64,000 nt of DNA from Erwinia amylovora (GTDB taxonomy: Bacteria > Pseudomonadota > Gammaproteobacteria > Enterobacterales > Enterobacteriaceae). A program made the translations under genes and the position numbers. The DNA lies in assembly GCF_017161565.1 (NCBI RefSeq), contig NZ_CP066796.1:744001-808000 (forward strand). The letters run 5' to 3'. The notes below the pieces were generated by a model that was given only the letters and a program-made list of their open reading frames with translations, made no database searches and was not told the origin of the DNA. This document shows positions 46,367-57,139 of this stretch, in pieces (position 1 is the first letter of the stretch; each line of letters starts with the position of its first letter).

Positions 46367-46779
46367 TGAACCTGGCTTCCCAGCGCGGCGGTGGTACGTT
46401 GATCATGGTGATCATCCTGCTGCTAATGGGTACGCTGATGCTTAACGCCACGCGGCGACAGCTCAGTGACGCAAACAGCCTGGTCGGCGACGAACGGATT
46501 TATCTGCAACAATTTACCGCAGCAACGTCGGCGCTGGCCTGGGGCCAGCGTCTCTCCTGGCCAGCTGCCGAAGGCTGGCAGTGCCGGCAGCAGGGGAAGT
46601 ACCGCTGGCGTGCTTGTCTGCACTTTACGCGCATGCTGCTGCGCGCCGATAGCGGGCCGCAGACGCTGGCACTGTATCACTGGATGGATAAGTCCCGTTC
46701 AGGCGGACTGCGGCCCCGGCCACACGGCTGGCTGGACTTCTGCCCTCTGACGGAAAAAGGAGGTTGCGATGTGGAGTAG
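46366..46779 (+). CDS. ygdB: YgdB, DUF2509 pseudopilus-associated protein (PilX-like)
   Basis: 137 residues from GTG 46366. Short N-terminus (MNLASQRGGG) and one membrane helix (TLIMVIILLLMGTLMLNATR), followed by a small periplasmic domain with GWQCRQQGKYRWRAC and FCPLTEKGGC. No classical GFTLLE leader but the same layout, as in PilX/GspK-type minor components. Overlaps both neighbours. It is the third gene of the ppd set. Confidence 0.85.
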   Translation: MNLASQRGGGTLIMVIILLLMGTLMLNATRRQLSDANSLVGDERIYLQQFTAATSALAWGQRLSWPAAEGWQCRQQGKYRWRACLHFTRMLLRADSGPQTLALYHWMDKSRSGGLRPRPHGWLDFCPLTEKGGCDVE

Positions 46780-47098
46780 CCCACATAACCAGCGCGGGTT
46801 CAGCCTGGTTGAAACGCTGTTTGCCCTGCTGTTGTTTAGCGTCAGTTTAACTGCGCTGATGAAATATCAGCAGGTGTTGGGGCAGGGGTTTCAACAGCAC
46901 TGGCAGCAGCGTGAAGCCTGGCGTCAGGCTTTTCAACGCCTGCAGGGTAATTTGCCGGTTAATGAGACCACGGGCTGGCACAGCCAGCTTAGCTCGCGCA
47001 GCGGCCCCGCAGGTTGCCGGTTGCTCAGTGCACAGGTAACCAGCCCGGCAGGGCGGCAAGCTGCGCTGACCCAACTGAACTGCCAACATGAACGCTGA
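46769..47098 (+). CDS. ppdC: PpdC, minor pseudopilin (PilV-like)
   Basis: 109 residues. Leader MWSSPHNQRG, then FSLVETLFALLLFSVSLTAL (cut after Gly10). The head domain is short and carries two cysteines (AGCRLLSAQ, QLNCQHER). It overlaps ygdB by eleven bases and precedes recC by 74 bases, the E. coli order. Confidence 0.87.
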   Translation: MWSSPHNQRGFSLVETLFALLLFSVSLTALMKYQQVLGQGFQQHWQQREAWRQAFQRLQGNLPVNETTGWHSQLSSRSGPAGCRLLSAQVTSPAGRQAALTQLNCQHER

Positions 47099-47172
47099 TA
47101 GCGTGCAACGTTTTCAAGCCGTGCGGAACGGGTTACAGTACCCACCGCGACATCATTAAGGGGCAGATTTGC

Positions 47173-50100
47173 ATGTTTACCGTTTATCACTCGAATCAGC
47201 TGGACGTGCTGAAAACGCTGGCCTGCTGGCAGATTGAAAACCAGCCGCTGCGCGATCCGCTGTGTTCTGAGGTGGTACTGGTGCAAAGCCCCGGCATGGC
47301 GCAGTGGCTGCAAATGTCGCTGGCCGAACAGTTTGGTATAGCTGCCAATATCGACTTCCCGCTGCCCGCCAGCTTTATCTGGGACATGTTTGTGCGCGTA
47401 CTGCCTGATATTCCTAAGGAGAGCGCGTTTAACAAATCCAGTATGAGCTGGAAGCTGATGGCGATCCTTCCCGATATGCTGCCGGGAGAAGCCTTTACCA
47501 TGCTGCGTCACTATCTGAGCGACGATAATGATAAACGCAAGCTCTTCCAGCTGGCATCGCGCGTGGCAGATCTGTTTGACCAGTACCTGGTCTATCGTCC
47601 GCAGTGGCTGAACGGTTGGGAAAAGGGCCGGCTGACAGAAGGGCTGGGGGAGGCTCAGATATGGCAGGCCCCGCTGTGGGCCGCGCTGGTGGAATACACC
47701 CGGCGGCTGGGGCAACCGGAATGGCACCGTGCCAATCTTTATCAACGCTTTATTTCCCGGCTGGAAAACAGCAGCTCGCGCCCGGCAAATCTGCCGGATC
47801 GGGTGTTTATCTGCGGTATTTCGGCGCTGCCGCCGGTCTATCTGCAGGCGCTGCAGGCGTTGGGAAAACATATTGATATTCATCTGTTATTTACCAACCC
47901 TTGTCGTTACTACTGGGGCGACATTCAGGACTACGGTTTCCTCGCCAGGCTGCAAAGCCGTCACCGTCGACATTACCTGGATGGCCGGCCTGTCCCGCAG
48001 TTTCGTGATGCCGAAAACGCTTCCTCGCTGTTTAATGACGCTGGCGAGCAGCAGACCAGCAACCCGCTGCTGGCTTCCTGGGGGAAGCTGGGGCGCGATA
48101 ATCTCTATCTGCTGGCGCAGATGGAACCAAACGAAGTGTTCGCCTTTGTTGATATTGAACCTACCAACCTGCTGCAAACGCTCAAGCGCGACCTGCTGGA
48201 GCTGGAAGATCATGCGGTGATCGGCCTGCAAAAAAGCGAGTGGGAGAACAGCCGCAGCAAACGCATCCTGGCTGCGGATGACCGTTCGCTAGTGATTCAC
48301 CTGTGCCACAGCCCGCAGCGTGAAGTTGAAGTGTTGCAGGACAGGCTGCTGGCGATGATGGCAGACGACACGACGCTGACCGCACGGGATATCATCGTCA
48401 TGGTCGCCGATATCGATGCCTATACGCCGTTTATTCAGGCGGTGTTTGGCAATGCACCAGCCGATCGTGCCGTGCCGTTTGCCATTTCTGACCGCCGTGC
48501 CAGCCAGGCGCATCCGGCGCTTCAGGCCTTTATTTCGCTGCTCAGTCTGCCGGACAGCCGCTTTACCGCAGAGGAAGTGCTTGCCCTGCTGGAAGTACCC
48601 GCCGTTGCCAGCCGTTTCGCCATAGACGAGGAGGGACTGCGCCTGCTGCGCCACTGGGTAGCGGAGTCGGGGGTGCGCTGGGGGCTGGACGATGACGGCG
48701 TGCGCAATCTCGATCTGCCCGCCACCGGCCAGCACACCTGGCATTTTGGCCTGACGCGCATGCTGCTGGGCTATGCCATGAACAGCGAAGCGGGCGACTG
48801 GCAGGGGATCCTGCCCTTTGACGAGTCCAGCGGGTTGATTGCCGAACTGGCGGGAAACCTGGCCGAACTGCTGATGCAGCTCAACCGCTGGCAGCAGTGG
48901 TTAAGTGAACCGCGCGAGTTAGATAGCTGGTTACCGCTGTGTCGCCGGATGCTGGATGACTTTTTTATCAGCGATGCAGAAACAGAAGCCGCGCTGGCGC
49001 TGATTGAAGAACAGTGGCAGCAGGTGATTAACTACGGCGTGCAGGCCGGATATCAACAGGCCGTGCCGCTCACCTTGCTGCGCGATGAGCTGTCATCGCG
49101 CCTTGACCAGCAACGGATCAGCCAGCGATTCCTTGCCGGCCCGGTCAATTTCTGTACCCTGATGCCGATGCGCTCAATTCCCTTCAAAGTGGTGTGCCTG
49201 CTGGGTATGAACGACGGAGTCTATCCGCGTACCTTGCCGCCGCTGGGCTTTGACTTAATGAGTCAGCAATTGCAAAAGGGCGATCGCAGCCGTCGCGACG
49301 ATGACCGCTATCTGTTCCTTGAAGCACTCAACTCGGCGCAGCAGCAGCTGTATATCAGCTATATTGCTCGCTCGATACAGGATAATACGGAACGTTATCC
49401 GTCGGTGCTGGTCAGTGAATTGGTGGAATACATCAGCCAGAGCTTCTGCCTGGCCGAAGACAGCGCCAGAGATGCAGACGCCAGCGCTGAAGCGGTAGTG
49501 AAACACCTGCATCATCTGCACAGTCGTATGCCGTTTGCGGTGGAGAATTTCCACCCACAGGCAGAATTTCGCAGCTTTGCTGCCGAATGGCTGCCCGCTG
49601 CCAGCGGACAGGGAACTGCCCATCCGCCGTTTATGCAGTCGCTGCCGGAAGAGAGCGAAACGGTCATCGATTTTGACAGGCTGGTTCGTTTCTGGCGTCA
49701 CCCGGTTCGGGCTTTTTTCAGCTTACGGCTCGGCGTCAGCTTCCAGCTGGAAGAGACCGGATTGCCGGATGCGGAACCGTTTTCTCTTGATGGCCTGAGC
49801 CGTTATCAGGTCAACAGCCTGTTGCTTAACAGCCTGATTGACGGAAAAGAAGGTGGCAAGCTGTATGCCCGGCAGCGCGCTGCCGGAGCATTGCCTTACG
49901 GCGCATTTGGTGAACTGTTCTGGCAGGAACAGGAAGCGGAAATGAGCGAGCTGGCCGCGCGGGTGCGAGAGCAGCGTGCGGCGGCGGAAAGCTGGGAGGT
50001 TTCGCTAACGCCTGGCGGGTTTACGCTTAGCGGCTGGCTGACGCAGGTACAGGACAACGGGCTGCTGCGCTGGCGTCCGGGGATCCTGAACTTCCATGAT

Positions 50101-50541
50101 GGCTTAACGCTATGGCTGGAACATCTGGTTTACTGCGCCATGGGTGGCAGCGGCAGCAGCCTGATGCTGGGGCGTAAAGAGAGCGTATGGCGCTTCCCGC
50201 CGCTGGCTGCCGATGCCGCGCAGCAGCAGCTGGTTGACTATATTGATGGTTACCGCCAGGGGATGCGTGCGCCTCTGTTGCTCACCGCTTCCGGCGGTGC
50301 CTGGCTGAAGGCGTGCTTTGATCAAAAGGCTGGCGTATTGCAGCATGATGATGCCACGCAGAGACAGGCACGCGGAAAGCTATTGCAGTGCTGGCAGGGA
50401 AATTATCAGGTTGAGGGCGAGGGGAGCGATCCCTACCTGCAACGGTTGCTGCGTCGGCTGGATGATGACAGCGTACAGGAGATGAGCGCTCAGGCAGTTC
50501 GCTGGCTGTTACCGCTGCTGCTGCACCATCAGCCTGACTAA
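47173..50541 (+). CDS. recC: RecC, exonuclease V gamma subunit
   Basis: 1122 residues, equal to E. coli RecC. N-terminal SF1-like fold without working helicase motifs: LVQSPGMAQWLQMSLAEQFG, and FAISDRRASQAHPALQAFIS. Then SRFTAEEVLALLEVPAVASR, the region that reads Chi. The C-terminal part is nuclease-like but inactive. It splits the duplex with RecB and RecD and recognises Chi in the 3' strand. Gene order recC-ptrA-recB-recD-argA is the enterobacterial one. Confidence 0.97.
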   Translation: MFTVYHSNQLDVLKTLACWQIENQPLRDPLCSEVVLVQSPGMAQWLQMSLAEQFGIAANIDFPLPASFIWDMFVRVLPDIPKESAFNKSSMSWKLMAILPDMLPGEAFTMLRHYLSDDNDKRKLFQLASRVADLFDQYLVYRPQWLNGWEKGRLTEGLGEAQIWQAPLWAALVEYTRRLGQPEWHRANLYQRFISRLENSSSRPANLPDRVFICGISALPPVYLQALQALGKHIDIHLLFTNPCRYYWGDIQDYGFLARLQSRHRRHYLDGRPVPQFRDAENASSLFNDAGEQQTSNPLLASWGKLGRDNLYLLAQMEPNEVFAFVDIEPTNLLQTLKRDLLELEDHAVIGLQKSEWENSRSKRILAADDRSLVIHLCHSPQREVEVLQDRLLAMMADDTTLTARDIIVMVADIDAYTPFIQAVFGNAPADRAVPFAISDRRASQAHPALQAFISLLSLPDSRFTAEEVLALLEVPAVASRFAIDEEGLRLLRHWVAESGVRWGLDDDGVRNLDLPATGQHTWHFGLTRMLLGYAMNSEAGDWQGILPFDESSGLIAELAGNLAELLMQLNRWQQWLSEPRELDSWLPLCRRMLDDFFISDAETEAALALIEEQWQQVINYGVQAGYQQAVPLTLLRDELSSRLDQQRISQRFLAGPVNFCTLMPMRSIPFKVVCLLGMNDGVYPRTLPPLGFDLMSQQLQKGDRSRRDDDRYLFLEALNSAQQQLYISYIARSIQDNTERYPSVLVSELVEYISQSFCLAEDSARDADASAEAVVKHLHHLHSRMPFAVENFHPQAEFRSFAAEWLPAASGQGTAHPPFMQSLPEESETVIDFDRLVRFWRHPVRAFFSLRLGVSFQLEETGLPDAEPFSLDGLSRYQVNSLLLNSLIDGKEGGKLYARQRAAGALPYGAFGELFWQEQEAEMSELAARVREQRAAAESWEVSLTPGGFTLSGWLTQVQDNGLLRWRPGILNFHDGLTLWLEHLVYCAMGGSGSSLMLGRKESVWRFPPLAADAAQQQLVDYIDGYRQGMRAPLLLTASGGAWLKACFDQKAGVLQHDDATQRQARGKLLQCWQGNYQVEGEGSDPYLQRLLRRLDDDSVQEMSAQAVRWLLPLLLHHQPD

Positions 50542-50723
50542 ACTGCCCCCTTGCGGATGCAGGCAAATGTCAGATCCAAAGGGCATGGTGCCTGACATCC
50601 TGTGGTGGTTTTATTAAATGATTGATCACGTTAGCGTGCGTCATCGGGCGCAGGCTGAAAGGTTTAAGCCGATATTCATCTGGCAGGATGTCAGATGGTT
50701 ACCCGTTTGGTTGAGGAGTATCA

Positions 50724-53606
50724 ATGCGTTATGCAGTCTGGTTAGCTTGTTTTATTTCCGTCACGTTGTTCAGCCCGCTGACTCAGGCTCGGGCAGGTTG
50801 GCAGCCACTCACCGAAACCATTCGCAAAAGTGAAAAAGACCCGCGTCAGTACCAGTCGGTTAAGCTTGATAATGGTATGACGGTTCTGCTGGTATCAGAT
50901 GTGCACGCAACGAAATCGCTGGCGGCGCTGGCGCTGCCGGTCGGATCGCTGGAAAACCCCACCGACCAGCCAGGCCTGGCGCATTATTTAGAACACATGG
51001 TATTGATGGGATCAAAGCGCTACCCGCAGCCGGATAATCTGGCAGAGTTCCTGAAAAAAAGTGGCGGAAGCCATAACGCCAGTACCGCGTCTTATCGCAC
51101 CGCTTACTACCTTGAGGTGGAAAACAGTGCGCTACAGCCGGCGGCAGACCGGCTTGCCGATGCGATTGCTGAACCGCTGCTGGACCCGGTCAATGCCGAT
51201 CGTGAACGCAATGCGGTGAACGCTGAACTGACCATGGCGCGCTCACGTGACGGCATGCGCATGGCGCAGGTTGATGCAGAAACGATTAACCCCCAGCACC
51301 CCAGCTCTCGCTTCTCCGGCGGGAATCTGCAAACTCTGCGCGATAAGCCAGGCAGTAAACTGCAGGATGCGCTTAAGGCGTTTTATCATCGCTATTATTC
51401 AGCGAATCTGATGAAGGCGGTGATCTACGGTAATCAGCCGCTACCTGACCTGGCTAACATCGCGGCAGCCACTTTCGGTCGCGTAGAAAACCGCCACGCC
51501 AGCGTACCGGACATCACCGTTCCGGTGGTAACCGACCAGCAGAAAGGCATCATTATTCACTATGTGCCGGCCCAGCCGCGCAAACAGCTGAAATTGGAAT
51601 TTCGTATTGAGAACAACAGTGACAGGTTCCGCAGCAAAACCGACACGCTTATTGGTTATTTGATCGGTAACCGCAGCAAAAACACCCTCTCCGACTGGTT
51701 ACAACATCAGGGGCTGGCTGACTCGATCAATGCCGGAGCAGACCCGATGGTTGACCGTAACGCCGGGGTGTTCACTATCGCCGTTTCGCTGACCGACAAA
51801 GGCCTGTTAAACCGCGATAAGGTAATTGCTGCGGTGTTCAGCTACCTCGACACGCTGCGCCGTCAGGGCATTGATAAGCGCTATTTTGATGAAATGTCGC
51901 ATGTTCTCGATCTTGATTTCCGCTATCCGTCGCTAACCCGAGATATGGACTACATCGAATGGCTGGTCGATACCATGCTGCGCGTGCCGGTAGCCGATAC
52001 GCTGGTGGCGCCGTATATCGCTGACCGCTATGATCCACAGGCAATTAAAGCACGTCTGGATGGTATGACGCCGCAAAATGCGCGCATCTGGTTTATCAGC
52101 CCGCAGGAGCCTCACAATAAAACCGCTTACTTTGTTGATGCGCCTTACCAGGTCGATCGCATTAGCGCGCAGCGCTTGCAAGACTGGCAGACTGCCAGCG
52201 CCAAAATCAAACTGGCGTTACCGCTGCTTAATCCTTTGATCCCGGATGATTTTAGTCTGATCAAGGCCGATAAAGCCTATTCTCATCCTGAAGAATTGAT
52301 CAATCAGAACGGGCTGCGCGTTTTCTATATGCCCAGCCAGTATTACGCCGATGAACCAAAGGCCAATATCACCCTGGCGCTGCGCAATAAGGCTGCCACA
52401 AGCACGGCACAGAATCAGGTGATGTTCGCACTTAACGATTATCTGGCCGGGGTGGCGCTGGACGAACTGAATTCGCAGGCGTCGGTTGGCGGCATCAGCT
52501 TCTCCACCAGCGAAGATGACGGTGTGGCCTTCAGCGCCAGCGGTTTCACCCAGCGCCTGCCGAAGCTGATGAGCGAGATAGTGGCTGGCTATGCCAGTTT
52601 TACCCCGAGCGAGCAGCAGCTTGAACAGGCTAAGTCCTGGTATCTGGAGCAGCTGGATGCGGCAGAAAAGGGCAAAGCGTTTGAACTGGCGTTTCAGCCT
52701 GCACAGCTGCTTTCTCAGTTGCCGTATACCGAACGCAGCGAGCGGCGTAAGCGGGTAGCGGGGATCGCGCTGCAACAGCTGCTGGACTACCGCAAAATGC
52801 TGCTGGAGCAGTCAACGCCAGAACTGATGGTGGTGGGTAATATGACCCCCGACGCGGTGCGTAAACTGGCAAACAATATAAAAGAGCGCCTGAACTGTAC
52901 AGGTACTGAACGGTGGCACAGCCAGCAGGTTAGGATTGATAAGCGAATGCTTGCTAACTTGCAAAAGCCGGGCAGCAGCAGTGACTCTGCGCTGGCTGCG
53001 GTGTATATCCCGCCTGGATTTTCCGAACATCAGAGCATGGCCAGCAGTTCTCTGCTAAGCCAGATTATCCAGCCGTGGTTTTACAATCAGCTGCGTACCC
53101 AGGAGCAGCTGGGCTATGCGGTGTTTGCCTTCCAGATGCCGGTCGGCCGCCAGTGGGGCATTGGCTTCCTGCTGCAAAGTAATGATAAGCAGCCGGCCTG
53201 GCTGCTGAGCCGTTTCAAGGCTTTCTATCCCACGGCCGAAAAGCGTCTGCGTGCAATGGGCAAACAGGAGTTTTCTCAGTACCAGGCGGCGATGATCAAT
53301 GAGCTTAAGCAGCGTCCGCAAACGCTGGATGAAGAGGCGGGGCGCTTCAGCAAAGATTTTGATCGTGGGAACTACCGTTTTGATACCCGTGAAAAAGTGA
53401 TTGCGCAGATCCAGAGTTTAACGCCGGAAGCGCTGGCTGATTTCTTCCACCGGGCGGTGATAGCCCCATCCGGGCTGGCGCTGCTGTCGCAGATCTCAGG
53501 CAGCCATGATGGCAAGGCCGATTATGCGCAAGAGAAGGGCTGGACCACCTGGAAGGATCTCTCCACGCTGCAACAGTCGCTGCCGGTGAGCCAGGATACG
53601 CCATGA
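50724..53606 (+). CDS. ptrA: Pitrilysin (protease III), periplasmic zinc peptidase
   Basis: 960 residues. Signal peptide MRYAVWLACFISVTLFSPLT with cut after QARA. The inverted zinc motif H87-YLE-H91 is followed by the distant Glu in ERNAVNAELTMARSRDG, as in insulinase-family M16 enzymes. Two catalytic-like halves are joined by a linker; the second half has lost the motif, as is normal. It degrades small peptides in the periplasm. Overlaps the recB start (ATGA) although the roles are not known to be related. Confidence 0.96.
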   Translation: MRYAVWLACFISVTLFSPLTQARAGWQPLTETIRKSEKDPRQYQSVKLDNGMTVLLVSDVHATKSLAALALPVGSLENPTDQPGLAHYLEHMVLMGSKRYPQPDNLAEFLKKSGGSHNASTASYRTAYYLEVENSALQPAADRLADAIAEPLLDPVNADRERNAVNAELTMARSRDGMRMAQVDAETINPQHPSSRFSGGNLQTLRDKPGSKLQDALKAFYHRYYSANLMKAVIYGNQPLPDLANIAAATFGRVENRHASVPDITVPVVTDQQKGIIIHYVPAQPRKQLKLEFRIENNSDRFRSKTDTLIGYLIGNRSKNTLSDWLQHQGLADSINAGADPMVDRNAGVFTIAVSLTDKGLLNRDKVIAAVFSYLDTLRRQGIDKRYFDEMSHVLDLDFRYPSLTRDMDYIEWLVDTMLRVPVADTLVAPYIADRYDPQAIKARLDGMTPQNARIWFISPQEPHNKTAYFVDAPYQVDRISAQRLQDWQTASAKIKLALPLLNPLIPDDFSLIKADKAYSHPEELINQNGLRVFYMPSQYYADEPKANITLALRNKAATSTAQNQVMFALNDYLAGVALDELNSQASVGGISFSTSEDDGVAFSASGFTQRLPKLMSEIVAGYASFTPSEQQLEQAKSWYLEQLDAAEKGKAFELAFQPAQLLSQLPYTERSERRKRVAGIALQQLLDYRKMLLEQSTPELMVVGNMTPDAVRKLANNIKERLNCTGTERWHSQQVRIDKRMLANLQKPGSSSDSALAAVYIPPGFSEHQSMASSSLLSQIIQPWFYNQLRTQEQLGYAVFAFQMPVGRQWGIGFLLQSNDKQPAWLLSRFKAFYPTAEKRLRAMGKQEFSQYQAAMINELKQRPQTLDEEAGRFSKDFDRGNYRFDTREKVIAQIQSLTPEALADFFHRAVIAPSGLALLSQISGSHDGKADYAQEKGWTTWKDLSTLQQSLPVSQDTP

Positions 53607-56600
53607 GTCAACGAGCCGCAGAAACGCTGGAGCCACTGAGTCTTCCCCTGCACGGCGAGCGGCTGATTGAAGCGTCGGCCGGGACGGGAAAAACCTTCAC
53701 CATCGGGCTGCTCTATCTGCGGCTGCTGCTCGGTTTGGGAGGGGAGGCGGCCTTCAGCCGCCCGCTATCGGTAGAGGAAATTCTGGTCGTTACCTTCACC
53801 GAGGCCGCCACCGCCGAGCTGCGCGGTCGTATTCGTGCCAATATCCACGAGCTGCGCATCGCCTGCATTCGTGGTGAAAGCCCGAATCTGATGCTGGCGG
53901 CATTAATGGCGGAGATCGCCGATCTGCCCCAGGCGGCATCGGTGCTGCTGGCGGCCGAGCGCCAAATGGACGAAGCCGGTATTTTTACCATTCACGGCTT
54001 TTGCCAGCGCATGCTGAATCTCAATGCTTTTGAGTCCGGTATGCTGTTTGAGCAGGAGTTGCTGGAAGACGAAACCCCGCTGCGCCGCCGCGCTGCCGCT
54101 GATTTCTGGCGTCGTTATTGCTACCCGCTGCCGCTGCCGGTGGCACGCGTGGTGCGCCAGCTGTGGGCCGGGCCGGAGCAGTTGCTGAAAACCCTGTCGC
54201 CGTGGCTGGGTGGGGAAGCACCGATGCTGAAATCGGCACCGGATAACGATGAAACTATTGAGCAGCGTCATGAGAAAATCATTGCGCGTATCAGCACGCT
54301 GAAGCAGGCGTGGCTGGCAGCAGGTGATTTACAGCAGGTCATTGACGCTTCGGGCGTTGACCGTCGCAGTTACAATAGTAAGCACTTACCAAACTGGCTG
54401 GAGAAAATCTCCCTGTGGGCGCAGGCGGAAACGCAAGACTACGAGGTGCCAAAAGACCTTGAGCGTTTCGGCCAGCGCCTCCTGTTGGAGAAAACTAAAA
54501 AAGGTGAGCCGCCACGTCATCCTCTCTTCGATCGGATTGACGCCTTTCTCGCCGAGCCGCTGTCGCTACGTGACCTGGTGATTGCCCGCGCGCTGCAGCA
54601 GGTTCGCTTTGTTACCCAACAGCAGAAACGCCTGCACGCCCAGTTAGGATTTGACGATCTGCTGGGGCGCTTCGATGCTGCGTTGCAGCAGCCGGGCGGT
54701 GAGGCGCTGGCTTCAGCTATTCGCCAGCGCTATCCGGTGGCGCTGATCGACGAATTTCAGGACACCGACCCGCAGCAGTATCGTATTTTTCGCACCCTGT
54801 ATCGTCGGCAGCCTGACAGCGCACTGCTACTGATCGGCGACCCAAAACAGGCGATCTACGCGTTTCGCGGCGCGGATATCTTTACCTATATGAAGGCGCG
54901 ATCTGAAGTTAGCGCCCACTATACGTTGGAGACTAACTGGCGCTCGTCACCGGCAATGGTTAACGCGGTCAACCAACTGTTTTCAGGCCAGCAAAATCCG
55001 TTCCTCTTCAGCGAAATACCCTTTATTAACGTCAATCCGGCTGCGCCTAATCACGGCCTGAACTTTAGCGTGCAGGGTAAAGTGCAGCCTGCCCTGCAGT
55101 TCTGGCTACAGCCCGGTGATGGAGTGGGTGTAAGTGATTACCAACAGTTTATGGCGCGTCAGTGCGCGGCAGAAATATGCCGCTGGCTCAGTGCAGGGCA
55201 GAAGGGCGAGGCGCTGATGGGTAAAAGCGGGCAGCAGCGTGCGGTTCAGGCCTCGGACATTACCGTGCTGGTGCGCAGCCGCAGTGAAGCCGCGGTGATA
55301 CGTGAAGCGTTAAATGCCCTGGCCATTCCGTCAGTTTACCTCTCCAACCGTGACAGCGTATTTACCACGCCGGAAGCGCGTGAAATGCTGTGGTTGTTAC
55401 AGGCGGTGTTAGCCCCGGAGCAGGAGCGCATTCTGCGCAGCGCGCTGGCCACCAGCCTGTTTGGCACCGATGCGCTGGCGCTGGATGCGCTCAGCCAGGA
55501 CGAACGCGCATGGGACGCGCTGGTGGATGAGTTCGTTGATTATCGCCAGCGCTGGCTGCAACGTGGCGTGCTGCCGATGCTGCGTGAGCTGATGATGAAA
55601 CGTCAGATAGCCGAAAACCTGCTGGCCTCCGGTAACGGCGAACGCCGGCTGACCGATCTGCTGCACCTGGGCGAACTGTTGCAGGAAGCCTCCGCCACCC
55701 TCGATAGCGAACATGCGCTGGTGCGCTGGCTGGCCCAGCAGATTGAGCAGCCGGATGGCCAGTCCGCCAGTCAGCAGCTGCGTCTGGAGAGCGATCGGCA
55801 TCTGGTACAGATTGTGACTATCCACAAATCCAAAGGCTTGCAGTATCCGCTGGTGTGGCTGCCGTTTGTCGCCAACTTTCGCGAGGCGGATAACGGCGTC
55901 TACCATGACCGACAGACCTTTACCGCGCTGCTTGATTTACAGCAGAGCGAGGAGAGTATCGAACTGGCGGAGCAGGAGCGGCTGGCAGAAGATCTGCGAT
56001 TGCTCTACGTTGCACTGACTCGTTCGATATTTCACTGTAGCGTTGGCATCGGGCCGCTGATTAAGGGCACGCGTAAAAAAGAGGGCAACAGCGATCTGCA
56101 TCGCAGCGCGCTGGGCTATCTGGTGCAGCAGGGGGAACCCGCCGATGCCACTGGCCTGCTGGCAGCGTTGCAGGCGCTTAACAGTGATGCCACGGCGTTA
56201 ATCATCGCAGCAGAGGCAGATGCCCCCCCCTGGCAGACGCAGCAAGAAGAGGTTGGTATTCTGAGTAGCCGGACGCTGCCGCGTTCGCTGCGTGATAACT
56301 GGCGCGTAACCAGTTATTCCGGGCTGCAACAGCACGGCCATTCCATCGTGATGGAATGGCTGCCGCGCCTCGATGTTGACGCAGCCGGTGAAGCCAGCAT
56401 TGAGCGCGTTCCGCAGCTGACGCCGCATACTTTTCCGCGCGGTGCCGGGCCGGGGACATTTCTGCACGGGCTGTTTGAAACGCTGGAGTTCAGCGCCCCA
56501 CTGGATGAAGAGTGGCTGGCGCAGCAACTCAGCGCTCAGGCGCTGGGCGAGGAGTGGCAGCCGGTGATGCGCAACTGGATTGAGCGCATCCTGCAAACCC

Positions 56601-57139
56601 CGCTTAATGAGACGGGCGTCAGCCTTTATCAGCTGCCAGCACCAGCGAGGAAGGCGGAGCTGCAGTTCTATTTGCCGATCTCCCGTCTGCTGACGTCAGA
56701 GGCGCTGGACCGGGTGGTACGTCAGGACCCGCTGTCGCAGCCGTGCCCGCCGCTCGACTTTCACCAGGTTCGGGGCATGCTGAAAGGTTTTATCGATCTG
56801 GTGTTCTGCTGGCAGGGTAAATATTACCTGCTGGACTATAAGTCTAACTGGCTGGGCGAAGACAGCAGCGCCTATACCCAGGAGGCGATGGCTCAGGCGA
56901 TGCAGGCGCATCGTTATGATTTGCAGTACCAGCTCTATACGCTGGCGCTGCACCGCTATCTGCGTCACCGCCTGGTTGATTACGACTATCAACTTCATTT
57001 TGGTGGCGTTATCTACCTGTTTCTGCGTGGTCTGGACGGCGTGGCTGGCAGCAACGGTATTTACTGTACCCGACCGCAGCCGGAGTTTGTTACCGCTCTC
57101 GACCAACTGTTTGCTAACCCCCCGGAGAGTAACGTATGA
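53603..57139 (+). CDS. recB: RecB, exonuclease V beta subunit
   Basis: 1178 residues. Walker A EASAGTGKTFTIGLL near residue 23, UvrD-type motifs VALIDEFQDTDPQQYRIFRT (motif II), LLLIGDPKQAIYAFRGADIF (III) and VTIHKSKGLQYPLVWLPF (V), LRLLYVALTRSIFHC (VI). The C-terminal nuclease domain has YYLLDYKSNWLG with Asp and Lys of the single active site. It is the 3'-5' helicase and the only nuclease of RecBCD and loads RecA after Chi. Starts within the ptrA stop and ends within the recD start, so the three genes are coupled. Confidence 0.97.
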   Translation: MSQRAAETLEPLSLPLHGERLIEASAGTGKTFTIGLLYLRLLLGLGGEAAFSRPLSVEEILVVTFTEAATAELRGRIRANIHELRIACIRGESPNLMLAALMAEIADLPQAASVLLAAERQMDEAGIFTIHGFCQRMLNLNAFESGMLFEQELLEDETPLRRRAAADFWRRYCYPLPLPVARVVRQLWAGPEQLLKTLSPWLGGEAPMLKSAPDNDETIEQRHEKIIARISTLKQAWLAAGDLQQVIDASGVDRRSYNSKHLPNWLEKISLWAQAETQDYEVPKDLERFGQRLLLEKTKKGEPPRHPLFDRIDAFLAEPLSLRDLVIARALQQVRFVTQQQKRLHAQLGFDDLLGRFDAALQQPGGEALASAIRQRYPVALIDEFQDTDPQQYRIFRTLYRRQPDSALLLIGDPKQAIYAFRGADIFTYMKARSEVSAHYTLETNWRSSPAMVNAVNQLFSGQQNPFLFSEIPFINVNPAAPNHGLNFSVQGKVQPALQFWLQPGDGVGVSDYQQFMARQCAAEICRWLSAGQKGEALMGKSGQQRAVQASDITVLVRSRSEAAVIREALNALAIPSVYLSNRDSVFTTPEAREMLWLLQAVLAPEQERILRSALATSLFGTDALALDALSQDERAWDALVDEFVDYRQRWLQRGVLPMLRELMMKRQIAENLLASGNGERRLTDLLHLGELLQEASATLDSEHALVRWLAQQIEQPDGQSASQQLRLESDRHLVQIVTIHKSKGLQYPLVWLPFVANFREADNGVYHDRQTFTALLDLQQSEESIELAEQERLAEDLRLLYVALTRSIFHCSVGIGPLIKGTRKKEGNSDLHRSALGYLVQQGEPADATGLLAALQALNSDATALIIAAEADAPPWQTQQEEVGILSSRTLPRSLRDNWRVTSYSGLQQHGHSIVMEWLPRLDVDAAGEASIERVPQLTPHTFPRGAGPGTFLHGLFETLEFSAPLDEEWLAQQLSAQALGEEWQPVMRNWIERILQTPLNETGVSLYQLPAPARKAELQFYLPISRLLTSEALDRVVRQDPLSQPCPPLDFHQVRGMLKGFIDLVFCWQGKYYLLDYKSNWLGEDSSAYTQEAMAQAMQAHRYDLQYQLYTLALHRYLRHRLVDYDYQLHFGGVIYLFLRGLDGVAGSNGIYCTRPQPEFVTALDQLFANPPESNV